Origin: Stenotrophomonas rhizophila
GTDB taxonomy: Bacteria; Pseudomonadota; Gammaproteobacteria; Xanthomonadales; Xanthomonadaceae
Direction: 5' to 3'
Assembly (NCBI RefSeq): GCF_003751305.1
Contig: NZ_RJKV01000002.1
Span: 248,001-312,000, forward strand
Length of the DNA stretch: 64,000 bases
Positions 1-7,194 of this stretch are shown piece after piece. Below the pieces are notes generated by a model. It made no database searches. It saw only the letters and a program-made list of their open reading frames with translations, and was not told the origin of the DNA. The first letter of the stretch is position 1. Each line of letters opens with the position of its first letter. A program made the translations under genes and the position numbers.

Positions 1-86
1 CTGGGGCTGCGTGGATCGGGCCGGTGACAAGGTCTGATGCGACGTTGAAATAGCCTGAAAGGGGCTGGAAAGGTGTCGCGTCCGGC

Positions 87-848
87 TCAGCCTGCGCGCC
101 ACTGCACGATCGCATGCCCGATCTGGAACAGGCTGATGCCCAGCACCAGCACGCCGACGGCGATCAGCACCCAGCGCTCCTTGACCTTTTTGACCAGGAT
201 CGCGGCCACCGGTGCAGCCATCATGCCGCCGATCAGCAGGCCGGCCACGATGTTCAGGTACTGCACGCCCATGGTCAGCAGGAAGGTGATCGACACGGCG
301 AGGGTCACCACGAACTCGGCGGCGTTGACCGTGCCGATGGTGGTGCGGGCCTGGCCGCCGCGGGCGAGCAGGGTGGACGTCGCCACCGGACCCCAGCCGC
401 CGCCACCGCTGGCATCCAGCAGGCCGGCCACGAATCCCAGCAGGGGCACCCGCTTCACTTCCTGGGCCGGCAGCATCCGTCCGGCCGCGCGCAGCAGGAT
501 GAAGATGGCCAGCACCAGCAGATACATATAGATGAAGGGGCGGATCACGTCACCGGGAAGCTGGGTCAGCACGTAGGCGCCGACCACGCCGCCGACCGCG
601 CCGGGCAGCGCCAGGCGCAGGAACAGCCGGCGGTCCACGTTGCCGGCGACCAGGTGCGAGACCCCGGAGGCCCCCGTGGTGAAGACTTCGGCGGTGTGGA
701 TGCTGGCGCTGACCGCTGCTGGCGGCAGGCCCATGCTGAGCAGCACGGAGGAGGAGATCAACCCGAAGGCCATGCCCAGCGCGCCATCGACCAGCTGCGC
801 GCCGAGGCCGATCAGGATGAACCAATAGAATTCACTGCCAAGTTCCAT
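87..848 (-). CDS. TauE/SafE family sulfite/anion exporter-like membrane protein
   Basis: This 253-residue integral membrane protein belongs by its look to the TauE/SafE (DUF81) permease family, whose members export sulfite, sulfoacetate or related organic anions. The N-terminus places a hydrophobic helix at once, followed by a Gly-rich QLVDGALGMAFG stretch typical of the first DUF81 repeat. A second Gly-rich stretch near residue 145 (ASGGGGWGP) marks the second repeat. About eight hydrophobic segments are visible. The start is the ATG at 848. The gene is convergent with nothing known on its left side and is separated from clp by a GTAG palindrome pair. The real substrate cannot be read from the sequence. 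Confidence 0.85.
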   Translation of the reverse strand: MELGSEFYWFILIGLGAQLVDGALGMAFGLISSSVLLSMGLPPAAVSASIHTAEVFTTGASGVSHLVAGNVDRRLFLRLALPGAVGGVVGAYVLTQLPGDVIRPFIYMYLLVLAIFILLRAAGRMLPAQEVKRVPLLGFVAGLLDASGGGGWGPVATSTLLARGGQARTTIGTVNAAEFVVTLAVSITFLLTMGVQYLNIVAGLLIGGMMAAPVAAILVKKVKERWVLIAVGVLVLGISLFQIGHAIVQWRAG

Positions 849-875
849 GCGAACAGCCTAGCGGCAAATGGGCAG

Positions 876-963
876 GTAGTGCCGGTCGCTGGCCGGCAAC
901 CCCGTCCATGTCGACGGGCATGGGTGTGGATCTGCGTGGTTGCCGGCCAGCGGCCGGCACTAC
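876..963. repeat. SMAG-type inverted palindrome pair (GTAG-headed REP)
   Basis: Two head-to-head copies of a GTAG-headed palindrome lie between the TauE-like gene and clp. The left copy begins GTAGTGCCGG and the right copy ends CCGGCACTAC. Each can fold on its own around a GCTGG or CCAGC centre, and the two can also pair with each other. This is the architecture known for SMAG elements of Stenotrophomonas maltophilia. Since both flanking genes are read on the minus strand, with clp upstream, it probably works as a transcript-end or mRNA-stabilising structure. Confidence 0.8.
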
Positions 964-973
964 GCGGGCAGGA

Positions 974-1639
974 TCAGCGGGTGCCGTACAGGACGACGGT
1001 CTTGCCGCGGGCATGCAGCAGCCCGTCGGTCTGGAGTTTCTTGAGCACGCGGCCGGCCATTTCACGCGAGCAGCCGACCAGGCGGGCCAGTTCCTGGCGC
1101 GACACGCGCAGCTGGGTGCCCTGCGGGTGGCTCATCGCCTCCGGCTCGCGGGAGAGATCGTGCAGGGTCCGCACGATGCGGTCGGTGACGTCCAGGAAGG
1201 CCAGGCGGCTGGCTTTCCTGCTGGTGTCGAGCAGGCGCTTGGAGAGCTGCTGGCCGATCGAGTAGAGCAGCCGCGGGGCATCGGCCGAGAGCGGCCCCAG
1301 GAACAGCTGATGCAGGCGCTCGTAGCTGATCTCGGCCAGTTCGCACGGGGTGCGGGTGCGCAGGATCACCTCGCGGCGGTCCGATTCGACGAACAGGCCC
1401 ATCTCACCGACGAACTCACCGGAGCCGAAGTAGCCCAGCACCAGCTCACGATCGTCATCTTCCTCAGCCATTATTGAGACGGAGCCACTGATCACGTAGT
1501 ACAGGGTGCCGGCCGGATCGCCCGGGCGGAAAACATCGGTACGGGCGGGGTAGCGTCGGCGGTGGCTGTGTGCCAGGAAGCGATCGATTGTTGCGATATC
1601 CAGGGCTAATGGACTTGCGGCAAGGCGCACAGTTGACAC
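974..1639 (-). CDS. clp: CRP-like protein Clp, global transcription regulator
   Basis: Clp is the CRP/FNR-family regulator of Xanthomonadaceae. In Xanthomonas it responds to cyclic di-GMP and controls secreted enzymes and virulence genes. The 221-residue protein shows the cyclic-nucleotide-binding beta-roll at about residues 15-125, including RPGDPAGTLYYVISGSVS and GEFVGEMGLF. A winged helix-turn-helix lies near the C-terminus (RVSRQELARLVGCSREMAGR). The start is a GTG at 1639, because an in-frame TGA lies about 30 bases upstream and a GGAG sequence sits nine bases before it. It is therefore shorter at the N-terminus than the roughly 230-residue Xanthomonas protein. It is transcribed divergently from speD across about 170 bases. 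Confidence 0.93.
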   Translation of the reverse strand: MSTVRLAASPLALDIATIDRFLAHSHRRRYPARTDVFRPGDPAGTLYYVISGSVSIMAEEDDDRELVLGYFGSGEFVGEMGLFVESDRREVILRTRTPCELAEISYERLHQLFLGPLSADAPRLLYSIGQQLSKRLLDTSRKASRLAFLDVTDRIVRTLHDLSREPEAMSHPQGTQLRVSRQELARLVGCSREMAGRVLKKLQTDGLLHARGKTVVLYGTR

Positions 1640-1809
1640 GTTGAGGCGCTCCGATTGCTCATGAAGAATTCACGGCTATGTGCCGCGAGCTTAACGATCC
1701 CAATTGTGAAGGGCAAACCGAACACACCTACTCGTTTCAATGCAAGTTTCGCGTCCGATCACTTTGCCCCATACTTGCTTCTTTCCCACCACACACAGGA
1801 TCGACCGCC

Positions 1810-2604
1810 GTGGTCAAGCCGTTGCCTCGCCTGAGGTTGCAGGGTTTCAACAACCTCACCAAGGCGCTGAGCTTCAACATCTATGACGTCTGTTACGCCC
1901 GCACCGAAGAGGAGCGTCAGCGTTACATCGAATATATTGATGAAGAGTACAACGCCGATAGGCTGACTCAGATCCTGACCGACGTTGCCGAGATCATCGG
2001 CGCGAACATCCTGAACGTGGCCCGCCAGGACTACGACCCCCAGGGTGCCTCGGTGACGATCCTGATCTCGGAAGAGCCGGTGATCGACAAGAAGCAGGCC
2101 GGCAAGGAGCTGATCTCCGATGCCGTGGTCGCGCACATGGACAAGAGCCACATCACTGTCCATACGTACCCGGAAACCCATCCGCAGGAGGGCATCGCCA
2201 CGTTCCGCGCGGACATCGATGTGGCTACCTGTGGTGTGATTTCCCCGCTGAAGGCGCTGAACTACCTGATCGAGAGTCTGGAATCGGACATCGTGATCAT
2301 GGATTACCGCGTGCGTGGCTTCACCCGCGATGTGAAGGGCAAGAAGCACTACATCGATCACAAGATCAACTCGATCCAGAACTTCCTGGCCAAGAACATC
2401 AAGTCCCGTTACGAGATGTTCGACGTCAACGTCTATCAGGAAAACATCTTCCACACGAAGATGCACCTGAAGGACTTCGACCTGGACCAGTACCTGTTCG
2501 AAGAGAAGGCCAAGAACCTGTCGTTCAAGGAACGCATGAAGATCGAGGCGCTGCTGCGCCGTGAGATCGAAGAGCTGTTCCATGGGCGCAATCTGGCCGA
2601 GTAA
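1810..2604 (+). CDS. speD: S-adenosylmethionine decarboxylase proenzyme (E. coli type)
   Basis: SpeD decarboxylates S-adenosylmethionine to supply aminopropyl groups for spermidine. It is a pyruvoyl enzyme that cuts itself. The cleavage pair is visible as DKSH, with the serine at about residue 113, matching the Lys-Ser site of the E. coli enzyme. The conserved [20 protein letters not shown] and [14 protein letters not shown] segments follow. The reading frame is open from 1678, but a GTG at 1810 with an AGGA nine bases upstream gives 264 residues, the usual family length, so I chose it. No spermidine synthase gene lies next to it. A GC-rich hairpin at 2621-2639 follows the stop. Confidence 0.93.
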   Translation: MVKPLPRLRLQGFNNLTKALSFNIYDVCYARTEEERQRYIEYIDEEYNADRLTQILTDVAEIIGANILNVARQDYDPQGASVTILISEEPVIDKKQAGKELISDAVVAHMDKSHITVHTYPETHPQEGIATFRADIDVATCGVISPLKALNYLIESLESDIVIMDYRVRGFTRDVKGKKHYIDHKINSIQNFLAKNIKSRYEMFDVNVYQENIFHTKMHLKDFDLDQYLFEEKAKNLSFKERMKIEALLRREIEELFHGRNLAE

Positions 2605-2650
2605 GGCACTTCGCGATGTCGCCCGGGCCTGGCCCGGGCGGCCTCGTTCA

Positions 2651-2721
2651 GGCGGGACGGCCCGCCCTGTGGAACCGGTGTTTGCGCAAAACCCGGTTCC
2701 ACGGCAGCTACCGACGACGGT
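2651..2721 (+). promoter_or_regulatory. Guanidine-II (mini-ykkC)-like riboswitch upstream of sugE/gdx
   Basis: Two hairpins carry ACGR tetraloops, the hallmark of the guanidine-II class. P1 is GGCGGG-ACGG-CCCGCC at 2651-2666. P2 is ACCG-ACGA-CGGT at 2710-2721. Both loops are closed by a G-C pair, as in known examples. The 43-base linker forms a strong hairpin of its own (GTGGAACCGG at 2669-2678 with CCGGTTCCAC at 2693-2702). The 3' strand of P2 (2718-2721) is also the first four bases of a terminator stem. Guanidine binding would therefore favour P2 and weaken termination, an ON switch. The downstream gene is an SMR protein of the guanidinium-exporter type, which fits the class. I infer this from motif and context only. 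Confidence 0.72.
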
Positions 2722-2750
2722 CCGGTGTGAAAACACCGGGCCGTTTTGCT
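2718..2750 (+). terminator. Rho-independent terminator in the sugE leader, overlapping riboswitch P2
   Basis: An eleven-pair stem (2718-2728 with 2733-2743, one T-G pair) is capped by a GAAA loop and followed by TTTTGCTTTT. It ends 23 bases before the sugE start, so it looks like a leader attenuator rather than the end of speD. Four of its 5' bases are shared with riboswitch hairpin P2. Confidence 0.75.
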
Positions 2751-2772
2751 TTTGTTAACCCAAGGAATCCCC

Positions 2773-3090
2773 ATGCCCTGGATCTATCTTCTCGTTGCCG
2801 GTCTGTTCGAGATCGGCTTTGCCATCGGAATGAAGTACTCCGAAGGCTTCAGCAAGCCGCTTCCCACCCTGGCCACCGTTGGCGCGGCGCTGGTCAGCCT
2901 GTACCTGATGAGCCAGGCGATGAAATCCATTCCGGTCGGCACGGCGTACGCGATCTGGACCGGTATCGGCGCGCTGGGCGTGGCGATGCTGGGCATCTTC
3001 CTGTTCGGCGACAGCGCCTCGCCGTCGCGGCTGGCCTGCATCGCGTTGATCGTGGCCGGTGTGATCGGCCTGAAGCTGGTCTCGGGGTAA
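2773..3090 (+). CDS. sugE: SMR family guanidinium exporter (SugE/Gdx type)
   Basis: This 105-residue protein has four transmembrane helices and is closely similar to E. coli SugE, now called Gdx, a guanidinium/proton antiporter. Family features include the membrane-embedded glutamate in helix 1 (LFEIGFAIGMKYS), the MKSIPVGTAYAIWTGIGALG segment in helix 3, and the ALIVAGVIGLKL helix 4. The frame is open from 2746, but the ATG at 2773 gives the family length and is preceded by AAGGAAT. A guanidine-II-like riboswitch and terminator lie just upstream, which supports guanidinium export rather than general quaternary ammonium resistance. Confidence 0.9.
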   Translation: MPWIYLLVAGLFEIGFAIGMKYSEGFSKPLPTLATVGAALVSLYLMSQAMKSIPVGTAYAIWTGIGALGVAMLGIFLFGDSASPSRLACIALIVAGVIGLKLVSG

Positions 3091-3096
3091 CGCCCT

Positions 3097-3141
3097 CGCA
3101 TTCGCGCTGGCGCTCCCACGGTTCGCTGTGCGAACCGTGGG
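3097..3141. repeat. Palindromic intergenic repeat, copy 1
   Basis: A 45-base unit between sugE and coq7 ends in a hairpin with arms CCCACGGTT and AACCGTGGG around a nine-base loop. A near-identical 44-base copy lies in reverse orientation at 48559-48602, in front of ftsE. The shared 12-base head is CGCATTCGCGCT. It differs from the GTAG family. Both neighbours converge here, so it may serve as a transcript end. Confidence 0.7.
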
Positions 3142-3237
3142 CCCCCCGGCTCACTGAACACCCATACCCTCGACGCTTCGCGGCGCCCCGCTGACTCAGG
3201 GGGGCTTTTCACCCGATGCACGCGGCGCGGTGGAGGC

Positions 3238-3882
3238 TTAAAGGCGGTACGCGATGGTCTTCATGACCTTGGAGGCCAGCGCCATCACCGACGGGATCGG
3301 TGCGGGCAGCTTCCGGGCGCCGGCATGCTCGGCGTGGTCGGCGTGGCGGGCCTCGTCGATCTTCATCACCTTGATCACCTCACGGCTGCGCAGATCGGCC
3401 GGGGGCAGGGTGTCCAGGTGTTCGTCCAGATGCGCTTCGACCTGGCGTTCGGTCTCGACCACGAAGCCCAGGTTCCAGCCATCCCCGCGCAGGCCGGCCA
3501 GGGTGCCGATGGTGTAGCTGCCGGCATACCAGATCGGGTTGAACAGGCTGGGGCGGCTGTCCAGCTCGCGCAGGCGCTGGGCGCACCAGGCCAGGTGGTC
3601 GGTCTCTTCCTGGGCGGCGTCGAGCAGGTGCGCGCGGGTTTCCGGCTCGCGGGCCACGGCGGCCTGGCCGAAGTACAGGCCTTGGGCGCAGACCTCGCCG
3701 ACATGATTGATGCGCATCAGCCCGGCCGCGTGGCGGCGCTCGGGAGCGGCCATCTGCACGTCCGGGGTGGCCTCGGCCGGGTAGGGGCGGCTGGCCGGCG
3801 GATTGCCGAACACGGTATCCAGGGCTCGCTGGGCTTCGGTCAGCAGGTGGTCGAGCGGCGTGATCTGGCGGAGCGCGGTCAT
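3238..3882 (-). CDS. coq7: Coq7, 2-polyprenyl-3-methyl-6-methoxy-1,4-benzoquinone monooxygenase
   Basis: Coq7 performs the last ring hydroxylation of ubiquinone synthesis, at the cytoplasmic face of the inner membrane. It is a ferritin-like di-iron enzyme. The iron-binding segments are seen in order as [40 protein letters not shown] and [11 protein letters not shown]. The open frame extends to 3975, but the ATG at 3882 ([14 protein letters not shown]) gives 214 residues, the usual bacterial length, and the extra N-terminal residues look unrelated. It converges with sugE and is divergent from the rplM promoter. Confidence 0.92.
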   Translation of the reverse strand: MTALRQITPLDHLLTEAQRALDTVFGNPPASRPYPAEATPDVQMAAPERRHAAGLMRINHVGEVCAQGLYFGQAAVAREPETRAHLLDAAQEETDHLAWCAQRLRELDSRPSLFNPIWYAGSYTIGTLAGLRGDGWNLGFVVETERQVEAHLDEHLDTLPPADLRSREVIKVMKIDEARHADHAEHAGARKLPAPIPSVMALASKVMKTIAYRL

Positions 3883-3958
3883 GGCAGGAAGTGTCGCGGC
3901 GGGGGACTGTCGATTCTCGCCCCCGCGGACCGGCGTGCCAAGCCGGAATCCGGTCAAC

Positions 3959-3987
3959 TTGCATGTGGCGGACATGGCCAGTACAAT
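3959..3987 (+). promoter_or_regulatory. Sigma-70-type promoter for rplM-rpsI
   Basis: A TTGCAT -35 box at 3959-3964 and a TACAAT -10 box at 3982-3987 are separated by 17 bases. They lie about 75 bases upstream of rplM, leaving a leader of about 70 bases. This is the expected place for a strong ribosomal protein promoter. Confidence 0.65.
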
Positions 3988-4062
3988 CCCGCCTCTTCAC
4001 AACGCGTGGCAGAGTTCCGGCCGTACTGCGCCGTAATGAGCCCGACCTACTAGAGTTCTTTC

Positions 4063-4491
4063 ATGAGCACTTTCACTGCAAAGTCCGAGACCGTCCAGCG
4101 CGACTGGTATCTCGTCGACGCATCCGGCAAGACGCTGGGCCGTCTGTCCACCGAGCTGGCCCGCCGTCTGCGCGGCAAGCACAAGCCGGTTTACACCCCT
4201 CACGTTGATACCGGTGATTACCTGGTTGTCATCAATGCAGAAAAGATTGCCGTCACCGGCAACAAGCTGCAGGACAAGCTGTATCACCGTTTCACTGGCT
4301 ACATCGGCAACCTGAAGACCGAAACTCTGGCCCAGGCGCTTGAGCGCCACCCGGAGCGTGTCATCGAGACCGCCGTCAAGGGCATGCTGCCGAAGGGCCC
4401 GCTGGGCCGCGCCATGTACCGCAAGCTCAAGGTGTACTCGGGTTCCGAGCACCCGCACGCCGCTCAGCAGCCTCAGGTTCTGGATATCTAA
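4063..4491 (+). CDS. rplM: 50S ribosomal protein L13
   Basis: L13 is an early-assembling protein of the large ribosomal subunit. The 142-residue product has the family length and the conserved parts [34 protein letters not shown] and the [19 protein letters not shown] signature near residue 110-128. It is followed after two bases by rpsI, the conserved bacterial pair. No unusual feature was seen. Confidence 0.98.
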   Translation: MSTFTAKSETVQRDWYLVDASGKTLGRLSTELARRLRGKHKPVYTPHVDTGDYLVVINAEKIAVTGNKLQDKLYHRFTGYIGNLKTETLAQALERHPERVIETAVKGMLPKGPLGRAMYRKLKVYSGSEHPHAAQQPQVLDI

Positions 4492-4493
4492 TC

Positions 4494-4886
4494 ATGGCTA
4501 TCACGCAAAACTACGGCACCGGCCGCCGCAAGTCCTCCACCGCCCGCGTGTTCCTGCGCAAGGGCGCCGGCAACATCACCGTCAATGGCCGTCCGCTGGA
4601 CGAGTTCTTTGGCCGTGAGACTGCACGCATGATCGTGCGTCAGCCGCTGGAACTGACCAAGAACACCGAAAGCTTCGACATCATGGTCACCGCCGCTGGC
4701 GGTGGTACCACCGGTCAGGCCGGTGCGATCCGTCTGGGCATCGCCCGTGCACTGGTCGAGTACGACGAAACCCTGAAGTCCGAGCTGCGCAAGGCTGGCT
4801 TCATGACCCGTGACGCCCGTGAAGTCGAGCGTAAGAAGGTCGGCCTGCACAAGGCACGTCGCGCCACCCAGTTCTCCAAGCGCTGA
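4494..4886 (+). CDS. rpsI: 30S ribosomal protein S9
   Basis: S9 belongs to the 30S head. Its C-terminal basic tail reaches the P-site tRNA. The 130-residue product begins [18 protein letters not shown] and ends in the diagnostic [11 protein letters not shown] tail, with the [19 protein letters not shown] signature near residues 65-84. It is co-transcribed with rplM and closed by a terminator at 4935-4962. Confidence 0.98.
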   Translation: MAITQNYGTGRRKSSTARVFLRKGAGNITVNGRPLDEFFGRETARMIVRQPLELTKNTESFDIMVTAAGGGTTGQAGAIRLGIARALVEYDETLKSELRKAGFMTRDAREVERKKVGLHKARRATQFSKR

Positions 4887-4934
4887 TCCATCGCGCCTGG
4901 CGTGGGATCCTTCGGGATCCCCCTGGGAGGTACG

Positions 4935-4962
4935 CAAAAGCCCGGCTTCGGCCGGGCTTTTG
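4935..4962 (+). terminator. Rho-independent terminator of rplM-rpsI
   Basis: A twelve-pair hairpin has the stem CAAAAGCCCGGC with its complement and a TTCG tetraloop. The T-run of the 3' arm follows the GC core. It lies about 50 bases after the rpsI stop and can act in both directions. Confidence 0.85.
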
Positions 4963-5087
4963 TCGTTTCCGGGGGTGGGTGTCCGCCGCGCAGATCAGCT
5001 GGCTGTCAGACGGATGCAGCAAGGGCTGGCGACGCCTCCGGCGTCACCGGTGCGCTCGCCGCTGTTTCATGTGGGGTAGCGCCGTTG

Positions 5088-5109
5088 GTAGTGCCGACCG
5101 CTGGTCGGC
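5088..5109 (+). repeat. Single SMAG-type GTAG palindrome
   Basis: The sequence begins GTAGTGCCGACC, turns at GCT and closes with GGTCGGC. Head and core match the pair at 876-963, but here only one unit is present. Confidence 0.65.
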
Positions 5110-5169
5110 TGCTTTCGCGGCCCGGCATGGGCCCGGTGTCGGCCGTGCACCCTCTCTCTGGTGAAGCAG

Positions 5170-5280
5170 CCCCCTTGGCGTCCAAGGGGGCGCGCCGCCA
5201 GGCGCGGGGATGTGGAGGCAAAGAAGGCTGGCCCCAACCTTGCTCCGCAAGGTTGGGGCACTGGGCGCTGTGCGCCCAGT
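5170..5280. repeat. Array of four perfect stem-loops
   Basis: Four hairpins follow each other. The arms lie at 5170-5178/5182-5190 (nine pairs), 5191-5196/5201-5206 (six pairs), 5231-5243/5247-5259 (thirteen pairs) and 5260-5268/5272-5280 (nine pairs). Loops are three or four bases. They sit downstream of the tRNA terminator on the minus strand and downstream of rpsI on the plus strand, so they could stabilise either transcript or form a small structured RNA. Confidence 0.6.
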
Positions 5281-5287
5281 CAGCCGC

Positions 5288-5339
5288 CCAAACAAAACAA
5301 AAGGCCTGATCTTTCGATCAGGCCTTTTGTTTTGTTTGG
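5288..5339 (-). terminator. Terminator of the tRNA-Met/tRNA-Gln unit
   Basis: A 24-pair perfect stem (5288-5311 with 5316-5339) has a four-base loop. Its arms contain runs of A and T at the outside, so it can end transcripts in both directions. On the minus strand its outermost bases are the encoded CCA end of tRNA-Gln. Confidence 0.8.
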
Positions 5340-5411
5340 CTGCCCCGGATGGATTCGAACCACCGAATGCCTGAGTCAGAGTCAGGTGCCTTACCGCTTG
5401 GCGACGGGGCA
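5337..5411 (-). tRNA. tRNA-Gln (anticodon CTG)
   Basis: The minus strand folds into a full cloverleaf. The acceptor stem TGCCCCG pairs with CGGGGCA over seven pairs. The D arm reads GCCAAGCGGTAAGGC. The anticodon arm is CCTGA-CTCTGAC-TCAGG, giving anticodon CTG, which reads CAG codons. The T loop is TTCGAAT. The discriminator is G and the CCA end is encoded. It lies 49 bases downstream of tRNA-Met and probably shares its transcript. Confidence 0.93.
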
Positions 5412-5460
5412 AAATGTGCGTGCAATTATTGCACTTTCTCCCTGAAAAACCAAGCGGACT

Positions 5461-5537
5461 TGGTGGCTATGGGTGGACTCGAACCACCGACCCCAGCATT
5501 ATGAGTGCTGTGCTCTAACCGGCTGAGCTACATAGCC
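5461..5537 (-). tRNA. tRNA-Met (elongator, anticodon CAT)
   Basis: The minus strand begins GGCTATGTAGCTCAG and has the anticodon arm CAGCA-CTCATAA-TGCTG, giving anticodon CAT. The acceptor stem is fully paired at all seven positions, unlike initiator tRNA, whose first pair is mismatched. The T loop is TTCGAGT and the CCA end is encoded. It is the first gene of the two-tRNA unit. Confidence 0.93.
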
Positions 5538-5551
5538 TCAGGGAGCCGGCA

Positions 5552-5580
5552 ATTCTGGAGATGTATTCGGAATCTGTCAA
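5552..5580 (-). promoter_or_regulatory. Promoter of the tRNA-Met/tRNA-Gln unit
   Basis: Read on the minus strand, a perfect TTGACA -35 box (5575-5580) is followed after 17 bases by CAGAAT (5552-5557). It lies 15 bases before tRNA-Met, which fits a tRNA promoter with a short leader. Confidence 0.65.
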
Positions 5581-5658
5581 TACTTTTTCACCGCGCTTGT
5601 GAGTGGGCAGCGGGCGTGGCACAGTCCCGATCAGTAGATTTTTCTAGGAGTCCGCATC

Positions 5659-6291
5659 GTGATCGATCCGGACGGCTATCGACCGAACGTCGGTATTGTG
5701 CTGATGCGGCAGGATGGGCAGGTTTTCTGGGCACGACGTGTGCGCCGGGATGGCTGGCAGTTCCCGCAGGGCGGCATGAACACCGACGAGACGCCTGTCG
5801 AAGCCATGTATCGTGAGTTGCAGGAAGAAACCGGGTTGTTGCCGGAGCACGTTGAAGTGCTCGGGGCGACGCCGGGTTGGCTTCGCTATCGGCTGCCGGC
5901 ACGGGCCATCCGCCGCAATGAACGGCAGGTCTGTATCGGCCAGAAGCAGGTGTGGTTCCTGCTCCGGCTGGCGGGAGACGAATCCCACGTCACCTTGGAC
6001 CATACGGACAGCCCCGAGTTCGACCAGTGGCGTTGGGTCGATTTCTGGTACCCGGTCGAACATGTGGTGATGTTCAAGCGGGGCGTCTATGCGCGTGCCC
6101 TGCGCCATCTGGCGCCGCTGGCACGGGGGGTGGCAGGGACGGGGGTGGAAACAATGCCCAAGTCCGCCCAGGAAGCCTGGATGCCGGGCAACGCCGCCGG
6201 TCACGACCGGCCGCGCAAGCGCACCACGCCCAAGCGGGGTGGCGGCTACTGGCCGCGCAGCAAGGCCAAGGGCGAGCCGGGCGCCGTCTGA
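5659..6291 (+). CDS. rppH: RNA pyrophosphohydrolase RppH (Nudix)
   Basis: RppH removes pyrophosphate from the 5' end of triphosphorylated mRNAs and so starts RNase E-dependent decay. The 210-residue protein begins [15 protein letters not shown], as RppH does, and has the Nudix box at about residues 38-60 ([20 protein letters not shown]). The start is a GTG at 5659 with AGGAG eight bases upstream. The C-terminal 50 residues are basic and low in complexity, longer than in E. coli (176 residues), and might help contact RNA. It is divergent from the tRNA unit. Confidence 0.93.
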   Translation: MIDPDGYRPNVGIVLMRQDGQVFWARRVRRDGWQFPQGGMNTDETPVEAMYRELQEETGLLPEHVEVLGATPGWLRYRLPARAIRRNERQVCIGQKQVWFLLRLAGDESHVTLDHTDSPEFDQWRWVDFWYPVEHVVMFKRGVYARALRHLAPLARGVAGTGVETMPKSAQEAWMPGNAAGHDRPRKRTTPKRGGGYWPRSKAKGEPGAV

Positions 6292-6318
6292 GCGATTTAC
6301 GGCGGCTCTGAACCGTAT

Positions 6319-6369
6319 CGAGAATGATTCAGGTTCGAAATTGACAACCATTCGCGTTTCCATTGGAAT
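6319..6369 (+). promoter_or_regulatory. bfd promoter with a weak Fur-box-like sequence
   Basis: A perfect TTGACA (6341-6346) and TGGAAT (6364-6369) are spaced by 17 bases. About eight of fourteen positions at 6319-6333, around GAGAATGATTC, match the Fur 7-1-7 consensus just upstream. Iron control is expected for bfd, but the box is imperfect. Confidence 0.45.
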
Positions 6370-6408
6370 AGCAGCAGGCCAATCCGGGCCTGTCTGCCGA
6401 GTCCGCAC

Positions 6409-6615
6409 GTGTACGTCTGCATCTGCAACGGGGTTACCGACCATCAGATCCGCGAAGCCGCGCAAAGCGGTGTCGTGAGCGTGTCCGAGTTGACGATGCG
6501 CACCGGCTGCGGCGCGACCTGCGGTTCCTGCCTGGACATGGCGGCGGACCTGCTGGCCAAGTTCAGCGCCACCCACGACCTGCCGCTGCCGGTTCTCGGC
6601 CTGCAAGCCGCCTGA
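6409..6615 (+). CDS. bfd: Bacterioferritin-associated ferredoxin
   Basis: Bfd is a small [2Fe-2S] ferredoxin that passes electrons to bacterioferritin and so lets stored iron be released. The 68-residue product has the four cysteines of the family as CIC at residues 4-6 and CGATCGSC near residues 34-41. The start is a GTG at 6409, giving MYVCICNGVTDHQI, which is the standard beginning. The bacterioferritin gene follows about 110 bases downstream on the same strand. Confidence 0.93.
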   Translation: MYVCICNGVTDHQIREAAQSGVVSVSELTMRTGCGATCGSCLDMAADLLAKFSATHDLPLPVLGLQAA

Positions 6616-6722
6616 GCTGGGCCCGCTCCGTTGCGGGCCGCAACTGAGCACGATTCGCGTTCCTTCATGCCTGCGCGCGACGCGCTACAGTGCCCGCGAT
6701 TCCACGCAGCAGGAGCACGCTC

Positions 6723-7193
6723 ATGAAGGGCGACGCCAAAGTCATCGAATTCCTCAACAAGGTCCTCTACAACGAGCTGACCGCGATCAACCAGTACTTC
6801 CTGCACGCCAAGATGCTGAAGAACTGGGGCCTGAAGGAACTCGCCGATCACGAGTACAAGGAATCGATCGAAGAGATGAAGCATGCGGACATCCTGTCCG
6901 ACCGCATCCTCTTCCTCGAAGGCCTGCCGAACTTCCAGGCGCTGGGCAAGCTGCGCATCGGCGAGAACCCGGCCGAGATCCTGCAGTGCGACCTCAGCCT
7001 GGAACGCGATGGCGTGGTCACGCTGCGCGAGGCTGTGGCGTATGCCGATTCGATCGGGGATTACGTCAGCCGCCAGCTGTTCGTGAAGATCCTCGAGTCC
7101 GAGGAAGAGCATATCGACTGGCTGGAAACCCAGCTGGACCTGATCGAGCGCATCGGTGAGCCGAATTACCTGCTGACCAAGATCGAAGACTGA
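6723..7193 (+). CDS. bfr: Bacterioferritin
   Basis: Bacterioferritin forms a 24-subunit shell that oxidises and stores iron and binds haem between subunits. The 156-residue protein starts at the ATG at 6723 ([15 protein letters not shown]). Ferroxidase ligands are visible at Glu18, Glu51 and His54, with the later pair in SEEEHIDW near residues 125-132. The haem-ligand Met52 is in place (EEMKHAD). The open frame begins at 6690 but the extra residues do not belong to the family. It works with bfd upstream. Confidence 0.95.
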   Translation: MKGDAKVIEFLNKVLYNELTAINQYFLHAKMLKNWGLKELADHEYKESIEEMKHADILSDRILFLEGLPNFQALGKLRIGENPAEILQCDLSLERDGVVTLREAVAYADSIGDYVSRQLFVKILESEEEHIDWLETQLDLIERIGEPNYLLTKIED

Positions 7194-7194
7194 G

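Larger units (their letters stand above)
4963..5287. other. Gene-free intergenic stretch between rpsI and tRNA-Gln, rich in palindromes
   Basis: I found no convincing protein gene here. The stretch holds one GTAG-headed palindrome at 5088-5109 and four further hairpins between 5170 and 5280. Small open frames across it have no recognisable features. Confidence 0.6.

Noticed and set aside
1678..1809. N-terminal extension of speD to 308 residues.
   Set aside because: The added residues do not look like SpeD, and the GTG at 1810 has a good ribosome site and gives the normal length.
5337..5537. Integration site of a mobile element at the tRNA genes.
   Set aside because: No integrase gene, no direct repeat of the tRNA end and no change in gene content are seen next to them. 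The inverted arm is a terminator.
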